In this document: piece after piece, positions 52,501-62,575 of the stretch
Layout: the number at the start of each line of letters is the position of its first letter
Position numbering within the stretch: position 1 is the first letter of the stretch
From: Mesostigma viride
Taxonomy: Eukaryota > Streptophyta > Mesostigmatophyceae > Mesostigmatales > Mesostigmataceae
Length of the DNA stretch: 64,000 nt
Direction of reading: 5' to 3'
Assembly (NCBI GenBank): GCA_009746045.1
Contig: RPFO01000213.1
Coordinates: forward strand, 13,093,051-13,157,050
The notes under the pieces: generated by a model
Databases searched by the model: none
The model's input: the letters and a program-made list of their open reading frames with translations, nothing else
What the model was told of the DNA's origin: nothing
Position numbers and translations under genes: made by a program

Positions 52501-53275
52501 AACCTCTCTTGCTGACGAGCTCAAGAACCAGCTTCTTACCCTCATGGGCCTGGTAGGTGAGGTAGAACTGCGTGGGTGCCACCGCCTTCCCCACTCACGG
52601 GACAAGGGGGCTCCCCCACCAGTCCTACTCACCTTCCCCTCCCCTGAGGATAAGCAGCGGTTCCTCTCTCGTCGCAAGCGGTTGCACGACCTCACCTGGA
52701 CGCTGGATGACGACCTCACCCCCGCTCAGCAACAGCAGCGACGCGACCTGTGGCCGGAATACCTCCGCCATAAGCAGGACCCCCAGAAGCCCAAGGTGTA
52801 CTGGAGGGGCGGGGACCTGATGATCAACCACAAGATGTGGACGCCCCCAGCGGGCTAGAATAGCAATAGCCCTAGCTTGTAACCATTGGCGTCACTGCCG
52901 CTAAGGCAGCCATGCCTAGATGTCGCCTAGCTGTGCCAACACACCTAGTCACGTGCCGCCAACGCACGGTACACAACCAGCCATAGCCTTAGCCTAGTCC
53001 TAGTACAGCCATGCTACGCCCTGGCTATGTTCAGATTACTTGCCCACGCTCCTTGCTATGATATGCTCACATGGGTCTTATTGCACCCACAGTTTGCCGG
53101 ATCGTTAGCCTGTCCTTTTAGCTAGCCGCGCCCGATTGCAGCTGTGGCATGCCTTTGGCATGAAGGAGACTGGGGGTCTCTGCCCTTTCTCCTGTAGTGC
53201 ACACACAGGGATTAAAAGCACTTCGGTGCTCCGTGACTCCCCAACGGGAGCACGAGTTTAATTAATTAATTAATT
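52501..53275 (+). mobile_element. ORF1-only LINE, 5'-truncated, 12-bp TSD
   Basis: Flanked by AAACTGAGAATC at 52489-52500 and 53276-53287. It contains the C-terminal third of ORF1 and the full 3' UTR of the 9227-11655 family. The UTR ends with GTGCTCCGTGACTCCCCAAC GGGAGCAC (about 53226-53254) and a TTAA tail. It provides an uninterrupted reference for the UTR that is split by an insertion at 10988-11413. Confidence 0.85.
52505..52858 (+). CDS. LINE ORF1-like C-terminal fragment
   Basis: Open frame ending in TAG with LLTFPSPEDKQRFLSRRKRL, WTLDDDLTPAQQQQRRDLWP and VYWRGGDLMINHKMW. Nearly identical to 10500-10809, but without the frame break seen there. The coiled-coil N-terminus is missing through 5' truncation. 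Confidence 0.75.
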   Translation, partial: SLADELKNQLLTLMGLVGEVELRGCHRLPHSRDKGAPPPVLLTFPSPEDKQRFLSRRKRLHDLTWTLDDDLTPAQQQQRRDLWPEYLRHKQDPQKPKVYWRGGDLMINHKMWTPPAG

Positions 53276-53570
53276 AAACTGAGAATCTTAAACTTGTGTG
53301 TGTGTGGGGGGGGGGGTACCCGAAAGTGTGACCTTTTGGCTGGGCTGGGTGCACTTTTGGCGGGGCTCGCCAGTGGGCGCCAAAGTCCTGGCGCCGGGAA
53401 CCGAAGGTTATCTACGGTCCACCCTGTAATAACCCTGTCGGACAACCGGCGCGGGAACTTACTCAACTCAACGCTGTTTCTAAGGGCTTGGGTACAGTAC
53501 AGTACAGTACTGTAGTACTTACACGTCTTGCCAGTTGGGTTAGAGTTGGGTGCCGATGCTTAATTGATTA

Positions 53571-53690
53571 TCTTTTTTTTTAGACTATGTTTTTTTTTTA
53601 GACTATGTTTTTTTTTTTTTAGACTACCTATATGTTTTTTTTTTAGACTATGTTTTTTTTTTTTAGACTATGTTTTTTTTTTTTATCTAT
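53571..53690. repeat. T-tract repeat, (T8-12)AGACTATG x6
   Basis: Six units of 8-12 T followed by AGACTA(TG) lie about 300 bp upstream of the GTPase start codon. Unit spacing of roughly 18-21 bp gives regularly placed T tracts. It may be a degenerate microsatellite with no function. Confidence 0.8.
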
Positions 53691-53982
53691 TCATCTTACA
53701 TCTTATTCTTAGCTGAACGCCCTCGATGACGCTAACTAAAATTTGTGACGCTATGGTGGTGCTTCTGTACGTGCAGCATTATTATTGTTGCCGACACGCA
53801 TAAGTACCAGTGATTTGAACATTTTTATTACAGCCCAATTCACTTCGCTAGAAAAATCTTTGCATTGTTATTAATTACATAATTTCGTTGACTTGTATGT
53901 ATGAAAGAAGACATGCACAGGAATAGCCACCGCCCACAGTATTAGCTGTAAGTTTTATTGACGCGGCTTAACAGACGGATGG

Positions 53983-56900
53983 ATGGGCCTCGCATGTTGC
54001 AAGACAATTGCTTCGGCTGCGTCAGAACCTGAACCACTTGCTGCCAGCGCAAACAGCTGGGACGCGAGCAAGAAGAAGCGGCAGAAACTCTTCGGTTTCT
54101 CTTCCCGGAAACCTGTACGGCGCCTGAGAATGTAAGTACCATTCCCGCAGTCAAATTATATCCCCTTCCTACTGTGGATATCTTATTGGAGAAAGGCCAC
54201 ATGCTATGTGCGATGTTAAGGTAACAGAAGGAAATCACAGTATGCCGGCAACGGAGACATCCCAATGTTATCCTTGTAATGGAAGCATAGGCAGTTAAGG
54301 GCGACGGGAAGAACTGATGGATGCATCGTTCGTGATGTGCATTTCATGTATGCCCGTGATGTTTCCTAGCAACGAAGCCGTCTTTCTGGCTTCCCAGCAG
54401 ACAATTTGCAGATCGGGCTATTGGGGGAATAGATTCCCTGCGTGCCGTGTTTCTGTGGTTACGTCTTTCAGCGTGATCTTGAACCAAGGTATGGCATATC
54501 CACTTGACCTGAGCAAAGGATCCATCGCATTGCTTGGATGGGCTCAAACCAAGCCTGCACTTGCTACCGGGCCACCTGGCAGATGGTCCAGGGAGCCACC
54601 ATGGCTAGGCACTGCCCAACACTTGGCATGGTTGTTGAGAAGGCCATCCTTCACCATTTCTACACGTATGCTTCCGTGACGCTCCTGTGCATATTCTACA
54701 TGTATACGTGCCTGCCAAGTGTCCCTAGGGAATGTCACATCATTATCACCATTACCACCATCGCCGCCATCCCCTATCCTCCATGTCCCCCACTTTCCAT
54801 ATCCATCCAAGTCCCAGTGGCCTTGTAGCGACGCATGCTGCTCCTTTGTGACAATGCGGTCAGGTCTAAGGACGGCGCATGATCTTCTTCTCCCTCCAAT
54901 CCGGACCCAGGCTCCCCACCCCCAACCCTAGTCGTTACTGCAACTGCATGCCGATGCTTCGTGCCGGGCCAAGGGTCCGAACGATGCTGCCAACTTGTCC
55001 TTGTGTGGAGATGTCACCATGTTCTCCTGGCATGCTTGTGGCCACCCTTAGGCATGCAACCGTCACCGCGCATAGCCCGGGCTTGCTGTCAACCCGTACA
55101 TGATAGTGGTTGCTCAACCACCCACCCACCCCTTCATGCCGCGTGCCAACCCCCCAGCGCCATACTGGGCCTGGACGGCGTCGGCAAGACCTCGCTCGTG
55201 CTGCACATACTCCAGGAGAGCGAGCGCACGACCGATGCCACCAGTGAGGCGAAGCAAGCAACAAAGGAGGGCCGGGGGGGGGGCAACCCACACAGCGTGG
55301 GCGCCACCAGCCAAGGATGGGAGCAGCGAGGGGCGCAGGGGTTCCTGAACGGCGTGCCCAACGGTGCGAGCCGCGTCGGCCACCAGGGTACTGCTGGCAT
55401 CAGCACCCACCTGAGTGCCTCCCCTGGGTGGCAGCCGCCGGCGCCGGTCAACGGCACCCCGCCCGCCAGCTCGCAGGGTGCCTCGGTGCTGCAAGGTGCC
55501 GCCTGGGGCCATGGGGCCATGGGGCCCAACGGTGCAGGTCCCGCACCACCCCACGCCACGCCTTTGGAAGGTGCCAGCAACTGTGGTGCCCACCACCTGT
55601 TGCCTCCAGGGGTTGGCAGCGGTGATGGTGGGGGCGCCGTGGCCAACGGAGCAGCTGTGCTGGGAACGTCCCCGGGGGTGGAGGCTAGTCCGCCCTTCCT
55701 GCCCGCCCCCACCACGCAGCTGATGCGTGTCCAATGCACCGTCCACGGCATAAAGGTCACACTGCAGGAACCGCCCGCGCAGCGCAGGTGAGTGCTCGGC
55801 CCTGCATCACCTTCTGCATCGGCCCTGTACGATGTGCAATGCAGCCGTGGCAGTTCCTGTGTTTGATCGTTCTACGATCTTTTTCCACCCGGTGGGGAGG
55901 CAGGTGTTCATCTGCCAAGTCTGCATCCGTGCATCCATCCGTGCGTGCGCGAGGAAGGGAGGGAGGGAGGGAGGGAGGGAGGGAGGGAGGGAGGGAGGGA
56001 GGGAGGGAGGGAGGGAGGGAGGGAGGGAGGGAGGGAGGGAGGGAGGGAGGGAGGGAGGGAGGGAGGGAGGGAGGGAGGGAGGGAGGGAGGGAGGGAGGGA
56101 GGGAGGGAGGGAGCGAGGGAGGACACATTGAGTGCATGGACGCACGTGTGCGTGTGTTCTTTGGTGGTTGTGGGGTTGTTGCTACGCCGGCTACCAAGAT
56201 CGGGATATGGCAGGAGGGATGTGGGTCATCGCGTGCTTGTATGCTTGCATCCGTGTGCTTGTATGCTTGCATCGTGAGATGCCGATCAACCACCTCACGG
56301 CACGGTAAGGATGGAGGTGGGGTGAATTGGATGTGTTCAGGAACGGTGCTGAGTCTGGCAATTTTTTTGAGTGCAACTCTTGTACTTGTTGTTCACATAC
56401 AAATGTCATTATGGGCGCATCGTTATCGATACTTGAGTAACCATGGATATCATCATCATTGTTGCTGTGCAAGTTCTACTAGTGCCCATAGCTGTTCCTA
56501 CGCAAAACAGAATCGCTGTGCAATGCCCTTCCTACTGGCGCAGGGGCATGGCACATCAGGTGGCTCCTTCAACCATTGTATGGGGCTCATCATCCACGTC
56601 CCATGTGCTGCCAGGCATGGCCCTGTCGGCACATGTGTGAGCTGGCAGTCGGCCACTGGGCTGCCCCCTCACCTCATGTTGCCCCCACGTGGCGCCTGGC
56701 CCCTCAGTACCATGCATCGGCGCCACGCTGCTAATGACATTGTTGTGATATGCCAATGTCGCACACCTTCGCGTCGGCAGTGCTTTCCTCTTGCCATACG
56801 CCCGTGACCTTCGTGTCAGGGACCCCTTCAGTGTGTATTTGGTCCTTTTGTCGCGTTTTCCGCTCCATTGCGCCCCACCCTCAGACGGCCTCGTGTCCCC

Positions 56901-57968
56901 CGGCCGCGCCCTCTGTGGCTGCTTGCTCCTTCTCTCGTTGCTGCTCACCCCCTTCCGCACTTCCTCCTCTGCACTCTCTTCCTCCCCCTTTCCCCCATTC
57001 CTCCCCCTTGGCCTCCTTCCCCTGCTCCCCACCCTCCCCACCCTTACCCCCCCTTTAACCCCCTTACTCCCCCCCCAGCGCGCGCGAGCAGTGGCCCAAG
57101 CTGGTGCGTGGAGTGGACGCGGTGCTCTTTGTGGTGGATGCCACCGACGTGATGCGGATGCCAGTGGCGCGGGTGGAGCTGTGGCAGCTGGCGGCCGACA
57201 TGGGTGAGCGCAGTAAACACAGTGATGAGCCGGGCCATGCTACAGTAACCATGGGTGGGGGGCACGCACTATGTTGCGTGGGGCCTTGCTAGTGTGACCA
57301 GGGGTGAGATTGCACATGCATGGCTTCAAAGTAAAGCCTTCAATGCTATTGGGACTGGGAATAGCGACCTTGAGGCATGGCTGTGAGTGGGTGATCTGTT
57401 GCCTAACACGGACAGAGGGGAGGGTCACCTTTATCGTGTCAACCCCTTGCACCTACCCACCCATTGACGGTGTCCGCCGTGTTTTTATCCTCTCTTTCCA
57501 GCGCTCATGTCTCATCTGTGCTCACCCAGCGACACCCCACAAACCCGAACCTTACCGAAACAAAACAACGTGCAACGCCGCAAACCCGACGGGGCACTAT
57601 CTGCTGCGTGTCATGCCACAGCCGAGGCCGGCGTGACGTGCTCCATTGTCGCGAACAAGCAGGACCTGCCGGGGGCGCTCGCCCTGGGGGACATCGGCAC
57701 CGCCATGAACGTGCCCGAGCTGCAGGGGGTGCTCCAGGCACCCTGCCCCATCTGGGGTTGTTCCGCACTGCAGGGCGGCGCGGCCTTGTTGCAGCCCATC
57801 CGCTGGCTGATCGCGCTCGGCAAGGGCGAACCGCTGCGCTCCAAGAGTGCCAGCGAGCCGCCGACGGGGGAGCACGCAAAGGCGAACCTGGGGCGGCACA
57901 GCACAGGAATGATTGTGAGGACAAAGGGCCCGCTGGGCCAAATGACGCGGTCAAAGACACAGCTATGA
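53983..57968 (+). CDS. Divergent ARF/ARL/SAR1-like small GTPase
   Basis: Four exons join in phase: 53983-54131, 55158-55787, 57079-57203, 57622-57968, giving 416 residues. An in-frame stop at 53959 supports the ATG. The N-terminus MGLACCKT has Gly2 and Cys5/Cys6, as in dually acylated (myristoyl plus palmitoyl) membrane proteins. A basic stretch (KKKRQ, then RKPVRRLRI) leads into the P-loop GLDGVGKT (54-61). After helix 1 comes a low-complexity Gly/Ala/Pro/Ser segment (about 78-232), then the switch region (APTTQLMRVQCTVHGIKV). The G3 site reads EPPAQ instead of DxGGQ. G4 is ANKQD (312-316) and G5 CSAL (348-351). The core otherwise follows the ARF pattern (WPKLVRGVDAVLFVVDATD). The insert could hold an intron with a GTGAGG donor near 55239, but no acceptor in matching phase is convincing. 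Loss of the G3 Asp/Gly pair predicts altered GTP hydrolysis. Confidence 0.82.
55953..56115. repeat. GGGA microsatellite in GTPase intron 2
   Basis: About 40 uninterrupted GGGA units, purine-rich on the coding strand of the GTPase gene, with a CGAGGGA variant at the right end. The frames reading Gly-Arg-Glu or Pro-Ser-Leu are artefacts. Confidence 0.97.
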
Positions 57969-58162
57969 CCTCATGTGCTGACAGCTTATAAATAGATGCA
58001 GGGTTGTCTTGCTCGACAGTCTTATTTTAGAAATGTAATAACGTTCGCCCTGATATGGTAAACTGATATTAGGATGGACATTCTTTGGGCAAGGGATACA
58101 AACAGTATATATACCCTTCCGTCACTCCCCAACGGAAGCACGCGTTTAACTAATTAATTAAT
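57969..58162 (+). other. 3' flank of the GTPase gene and a clipped stem-loop/TTAA tail
   Basis: About 110 bp of unique sequence after the stop codon runs into GTCACTCCCCAACGGAAGCA (about 58123-58142) and a TTAATTAAT tail (to 58162). This is another copy of the shared LINE 3' end. The RLE-type LINE begins immediately after. Confidence 0.6.
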
Positions 58163-59290
58163 ATACCTGCCGAACGCCTCATCCACCGGCCCCTCAGGCT
58201 GGCGCTACGAGCACCTCTCCGTGATGGCGGGCCATGGCGGGGCGACCGCACTCTTTGAGGCTGCCGCCGACTTGGCCGCGGGGTCCCTGGCCCCCGCGGC
58301 GCGCCCTTGGCTGGCTGGGGCACACCTCATTGCCCTCCTGAAAGACGACGTCCCCCCGCCTGCTGGCCGCGTTCGTCCCATTGCTTGCAGCGAGGTCGTA
58401 CGCAAGCTGGTGAGTAAGGTCATCTGTCGCCAAAAGGCCCCCGAGTTTCGCGCCTACTTCTGCCCCAACCGGAGTGATACTGAGGAGTCCATCGCGGCCC
58501 AGCTTGGCGTCGCCACCAAAGGGGGCAGCGACATCATCGTGCACACAGTTCAGGCCTACCTAGAGACGCATCCGACCCATGTGGCGCTGAAGGTGGATTG
58601 CCACAATGCGTTCAATGCTGTCACCAAGGCCAGCATCTTTGAGGCCGTCGGCGAGGCGTTCCCTGACCTTCTTGCGTGGACAGCAGCCTGCTACGGCGAA
58701 CCCACTCAACTCTCCTTCCTCATGGAGGATGGGACGTTCGCCGACGTCGCTTCCCGCACGGGAACCCAGCAAGGTGACCCCCTCGGCCCCTTTTACCTGT
58801 CTGCCCCGCTGCACAAGGCTCTCCAAGGTGCCCACGCTGCGCACCCGGATGTCGTGCTCCTCGCCTATATGGACGATATCCATGCCCTTGGCCCGGCCGA
58901 CGCTGTGGTTGCCGCCCTGGCTGCCCTTGAAGTGGCCATGGCGGCCATCAACCTTCGGCTCACCCTCCCCAAGTGTGCAGTCTTTTCGCCCCAGGGGGAC
59001 TGCTCTGAATTCCCCGCGGCTATCCCGGGGGCATTGGCGCGGGCGCGTGGTTTCTCGTGCCTGGGCGTCCCTGTGGGTGACCCTGACTACGTCGAAGAGG
59101 AGCTCCGGGCCACCGTGGAACAGCGCACCCATGTCCTCGAGACTTGGGCGCGCCTCAAGGACCCCCAGACCAAAGGGCTCCTCCTCTGGTTTTGCGCCCA
59201 CCCGCGGGTGGTTCACTGGCTCCGTGGCGCTCCCCCCCACTTGGTGCGGCTTGCCGCGGAAGGCCATGACGACCGCGGAAGGCCATGACG
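58163..59290 (+). CDS. RLE-type LINE reverse transcriptase
   Basis: The frame opens at the truncation point with GPSGWRYEHLSVMAGHGG and shows RT motifs in order: VALKVDCHNAFNAV (motif A), GTQQGDPLGPFYLS (motif B) and LAYMDDIHALGP (motif C, YMDD-like). Thumb sequence follows (RARGFSCLGVPVGDPDYVEE). It is ended by a 19-bp tandem duplication (59254-59272 and 59273-59291) that shifts the frame; the protein sense resumes in another frame at about 59274. Confidence 0.85.
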
Positions 59291-60549
59291 AGCGCATTCA
59301 GGCCGCCTTGCACGTGCTCCTCCCCGGCCCTAGCCTGCCAGCTCACTCCATGCGCTTGGCCACCCTCCCCTGCCGCATGGGCGGGTGTGGGCTCACCCGC
59401 GCCGCCCGCCTCGCCCCCGCCGTCTTCCTTGGCTCTGTTGCTCAGGCCTGGGCGGAGATCCGCCGGTTGGTCCCCAGCGCCGTCAGCGCCACTCCCGACT
59501 TGGTCACCCCATCCCCCTTCCCCTTTGTGCAGGCTGTGCAGGATTCTTACCTCGGGATCCAGCAGGCTTGCGACCTCGTCCGCCCCGCTCAGGCCGTCCA
59601 CCGTCGCCTGCCCCGGGGCACGCCCGGCGTGTCCACTGTCGTCAGTCCTATAGTGTCTTCCCTGCCTGCGTTCATGAAAAACAACAAAAGACCCACGCGG
59701 GTATATTACACTGTGCCGACTGGATGGGTCTGCATGCGAGCTTGAACGATCAGGGGAAGGCTTGGCTTCACTCCGTTTCCCTTGAGGGGAGCGTGGGGTC
59801 CGCATTCCTGCGCGCCCTCCCCATGAGCCCTTTGTTCACACTGGTTCCGGCCCTTTACGCCATCGCTCTCCGCCACCAGCTCTTTGCCCCGCAACCTCTC
59901 ATCACGGCGGGTGCGTCCTGCGGCAGCTGCGGGCTTGCTCTGGATACTACTGGGACGCACTACATCGCGTGCATGGGTGGCCAGCAGAACCAGAACTGGT
60001 TCCTCTATCTCCATACCGCTCTCCTCCGGGTGGTGTGTGCCATGGTTCGGTCGGTCTTTCCCCACTCCACCATCAAGTGCGAGGACGCGGATGGGGCCGC
60101 CCTCTACTCACCCAACCAGTCCGCCCCGACATTACCGTGCTTGACTACGACGGGCAGGGTTGCCACCTGCTCATCGATGTCTCCGTGGCTCGGCCGCTTT
60201 CCGGTCGCCACATCCTCCGGGCGGCTGTGGATGCCGGCGCTGCTGCCGCTGTGGCTGAGCCGGAGCGCGACAAGTGTGCCTCCGCTACGGCAATGTGGGG
60301 CCCCACCGGGTCATCCCCTTTGTCCTTGAGGAGTTCGGGGCCATGGGCCCCAAGACAGCGGAGTTTTTCCACGAGTGCTGCCAGCGCCGTGAAGACCGCC
60401 TCGACCTCGAGGGTCAGACCGCCCCGTGGTCTGCCCGCACGTGGTCCTCGTATCGGCGGCAGCGCCTGTCACTCGCCCTCACTCGCACCGTGGCTGATGT
60501 GTTATTCCGCCTCACCCGGGCCGACTTTGTCGCGACCCATGCGGTCTAG
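59273..60549 (+). pseudogene. RLE-type LINE C-terminus: CCHC zinc motif and endonuclease, frameshifted
   Basis: Successive frames carry LPCRMGGCGLTRAARLAPAV, RGTPGVSTVVSP, the CCHC motif CGSCGLALDTTGTHYIAC (C-x2-C-x8-H-x3-C) and VVCAMVRSVFPHSTIKCEDA. Then comes the endonuclease core RPDITVLDYDGQGCHLLIDV: a PD followed by D in a V-rich strand, the layout of the restriction-like endonuclease of R2/NeSL-type LINEs. It ends ARTWSSYRRQRLSLALTR. Breaks lie near 59655, 60115 and 60290. Confidence 0.75.
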
Positions 60550-60771
60550 ATCCCTTCCAGGCCTGCATGGTGGGCCGGCAGCGATGTTGCTGCGTGTAGT
60601 TTTGTGATGTATAGTAGTTAGTTGTACCTTGTGCAGCTGGCGTGATCCTTGGATGTCCGTGTCAGATTACCATTAATTTCTTGAGGGCTATTCTCCCAGT
60701 TATCGGGTTTTTCCTTATGTTGCATGCCTATCTCACCTCCGTAATCTGTCATTCTCGATGAATATATATAT

Positions 60772-61743
60772 TCATTGAGAATGATAAATTACGGAGGTGA
60801 GATTGGCATGCAACAGAAGGAAAACCCCGAAAAGAAGAAGAACCCTGAAGAAATTAATGGTAATCTGACACGGACATCCAAGGATCACGCCAGCTGCACA
60901 AGGTACAACTAACTACATCACAAAGCTACGTATGACACGCAGCAACATCGCTGCCGGCCCACCATGCAGGCCTGGGAGGGACCTAGACCGCTTGGGTGAC
61001 AAAGTCAGCCCGGGTGAGGCGGAATAACACATCAGCCACGGTGCGAGTGAGGGCGAGTGACAGGCGCTGCCGCCAATACGAGGACCACGTGCGGGCAGAC
61101 CACGGGGCGGTCTGACCCTCGAGGTCGAAGCGGTCTTCATGGCGCTGGCAGCACTCGTGGGAAAACTCCGCCGTCTTGGGGCCCATATGGCCCCGAACTC
61201 CTCAAGGACAAAGGGGATGACCCGGTGGGGCCCCACATTGCCGTAGGAGGCACACTTGTCGCGCTCCGGCTCAGCCACAGCGGCAGCAGCGCCGGCATCC
61301 ACAGCCGCCCGGAGGATGTGGCAACCGGAGAGCGGCCGAGCCACGGTGACATCGATGAGCAGTTGGCAACCCTGCCCATCATAGTCAAGCACGGTAATGT
61401 CGGGGCGGACTGGTTGGAATCATGAGTAGAGGGCGGCCCCATCCGCGTCCTCGCACTTGATGGTGGAGTGGGGAAAGACCGACCGAACCATGGCACACAC
61501 CACCCGGAGGAGAGCGGTATGGAGATAGAGGAACCAGTTCTGGTTCTGCTGGCCACCCAAGCACGCGATGTAGTGCGCCCCAGTAGTACGTATCAAGAGC
61601 AAGCCCGCAGCTGCATGCCGCAGGACGCACCCGCCGTGATGAGAGGTTGCGGGGCAAACAGGTGGTGGCGGAGAGCGATGGCGTAAAGGGCCGGCACCAG
61701 CGTGAACAAAGGCCGGGCTCATGGGGAGGGCACGCAGGAACAA
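60772..61743 (-). mobile_element. RLE-type LINE 3' part, inverted
   Basis: Minus-strand copy of the C-terminal 270 codons and 3' UTR of the preceding element, in several frames (61743-61420, 61392-60913). It has the same CCHC remnant and endonuclease core (VTVARPLSGCHILRAAVDAG). It stands tail to tail with 58163-60770, so the region 60630-60912 is a near-palindrome with centre at about 60770. Confidence 0.8.
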
Positions 61744-62277
61744 TTAATATACAGTAAAAAATATAATTACTTACATCAGAGTGAAGGCACCTACGTAAAA
61801 ATAAACAAAGCCAACGCTACTGTAACAAGAGATACCACGACAAAACAACTATACAGCCGGCATGGGACACTCGATCCACACCGCGGAATGAAGTAAAACA
61901 GCATAATAACCGTGCTGCGCCGCAAAGTCAGCTTGTGTGCGGCGGAGCAAGAGGTCAGCCATAGCCCGGGTAATCGCTACCGAAAGGCGTTGGCGCCAAT
62001 ACAATGTCCAGGTCCGCACTGACCAAGGGGCCCGCTGGCCCTCCAGGTCCAGGCGGTCCTCCCGGAGCCGGCAGCACTCCTTAATTAAAGAAGGCGGCGG
62101 TCAGGGTCCCCATGGCCCCGAACTCCTCCAAGACAAAGGGCACCACACGGTGGTGCCCGACGTCCCCATAGGCCGTGAGCTTGGCCCGCTCAGCCCGATC
62201 CGCCGTGTAGCCCGCCGCCTGGGATGCACCAACCACATATGCAAAGAGCCAAGGGGCGAGCCACGGAAACGTAATTA
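61744..62277 (-). mobile_element. RLE-type LINE 3' part, second subfamily
   Basis: Minus-strand frame 62284-62081 and sequence to 61937 match the C-terminus of the element at 62576-63250 (GDVGHHRVVPFVLEEFGAMG). The 3' UTR (61744-61910) shares TTCACTCTGATGTAAGTAAT with 62515 and 63222. Truncated at the left of the endonuclease core. Confidence 0.7.
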
Positions 62278-62575
62278 ATATCAAGGAGACAACCAGCGCA
62301 GGCCAGAAATCGGGAGAATCCGGACCGTGGTAGCTCGAGCCTGCCGTTATCTTGTCCCGTTATATATTCATTGAGAATGATAAATTACGAAGGTGAGATT
62401 GGCATGCAACATAAGGGAAACCCCGAAAAGAAGAAGAACCCTGAAGTAATCTGACACGGACATCCAAGGATCACGCCAGCTGCACAAATTATATATTTAA
62501 AAATATAACTACGTACATCAGAGTGAAGGCACCCACGTAAAAATATACAAAGCCAACGCTAACAAGGGACAATAT
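62278..62575. repeat. Mosaic of repeat R and two LINE 3' UTR pieces
   Basis: 62278-62350 is a piece of repeat R. 62353-62490 matches the 3' UTR of the 60772-61743 element. 62510-62570 matches the 61744-61910 UTR. Junctions are short AT-rich joints (ATATATT). No gene. Confidence 0.65.

Larger units (their letters stand above)
52330..53316. mobile_element. Poly-C/GTTTAAGAT MITE, interrupted by a LINE
   Basis: TACACCCCCCC..GTTTAAGATTGGGG at the left (52330-52362) and AATCTTAAAC..GTGTGGGG..TA at the right (53284-53316) are the same terminal sequences as in 7421-7832, again with TA at both ends. The right TIR is slightly diverged. An ORF1-only LINE (52501-53275) sits just inside the right end. 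Confidence 0.75.
58163..60770 (+). mobile_element. RLE-type LINE, nearly complete RT to 3' end
   Basis: 5'-truncated at the start of reverse transcriptase. It runs through RT, a CCHC zinc motif and a restriction-like endonuclease to a 3' UTR ending in an ATATATATA stretch near 60766. From about 60630 the UTR forms a long inverted repeat with the next copy, which lies tail to tail. Confidence 0.8.

Noticed and set aside
54544-54810. Coding exons between GTPase exons 1 and 2
   Set aside because: Exon 1 (ending at 54131) joins exon 2 in phase and restores an unbroken ARF-like N-terminus, so nothing more is needed.
55734-56293. Frames rich in Gly-Arg-Glu or Pro-Ser-Leu
   Set aside because: Translation of the GGGA microsatellite in a GTPase intron.
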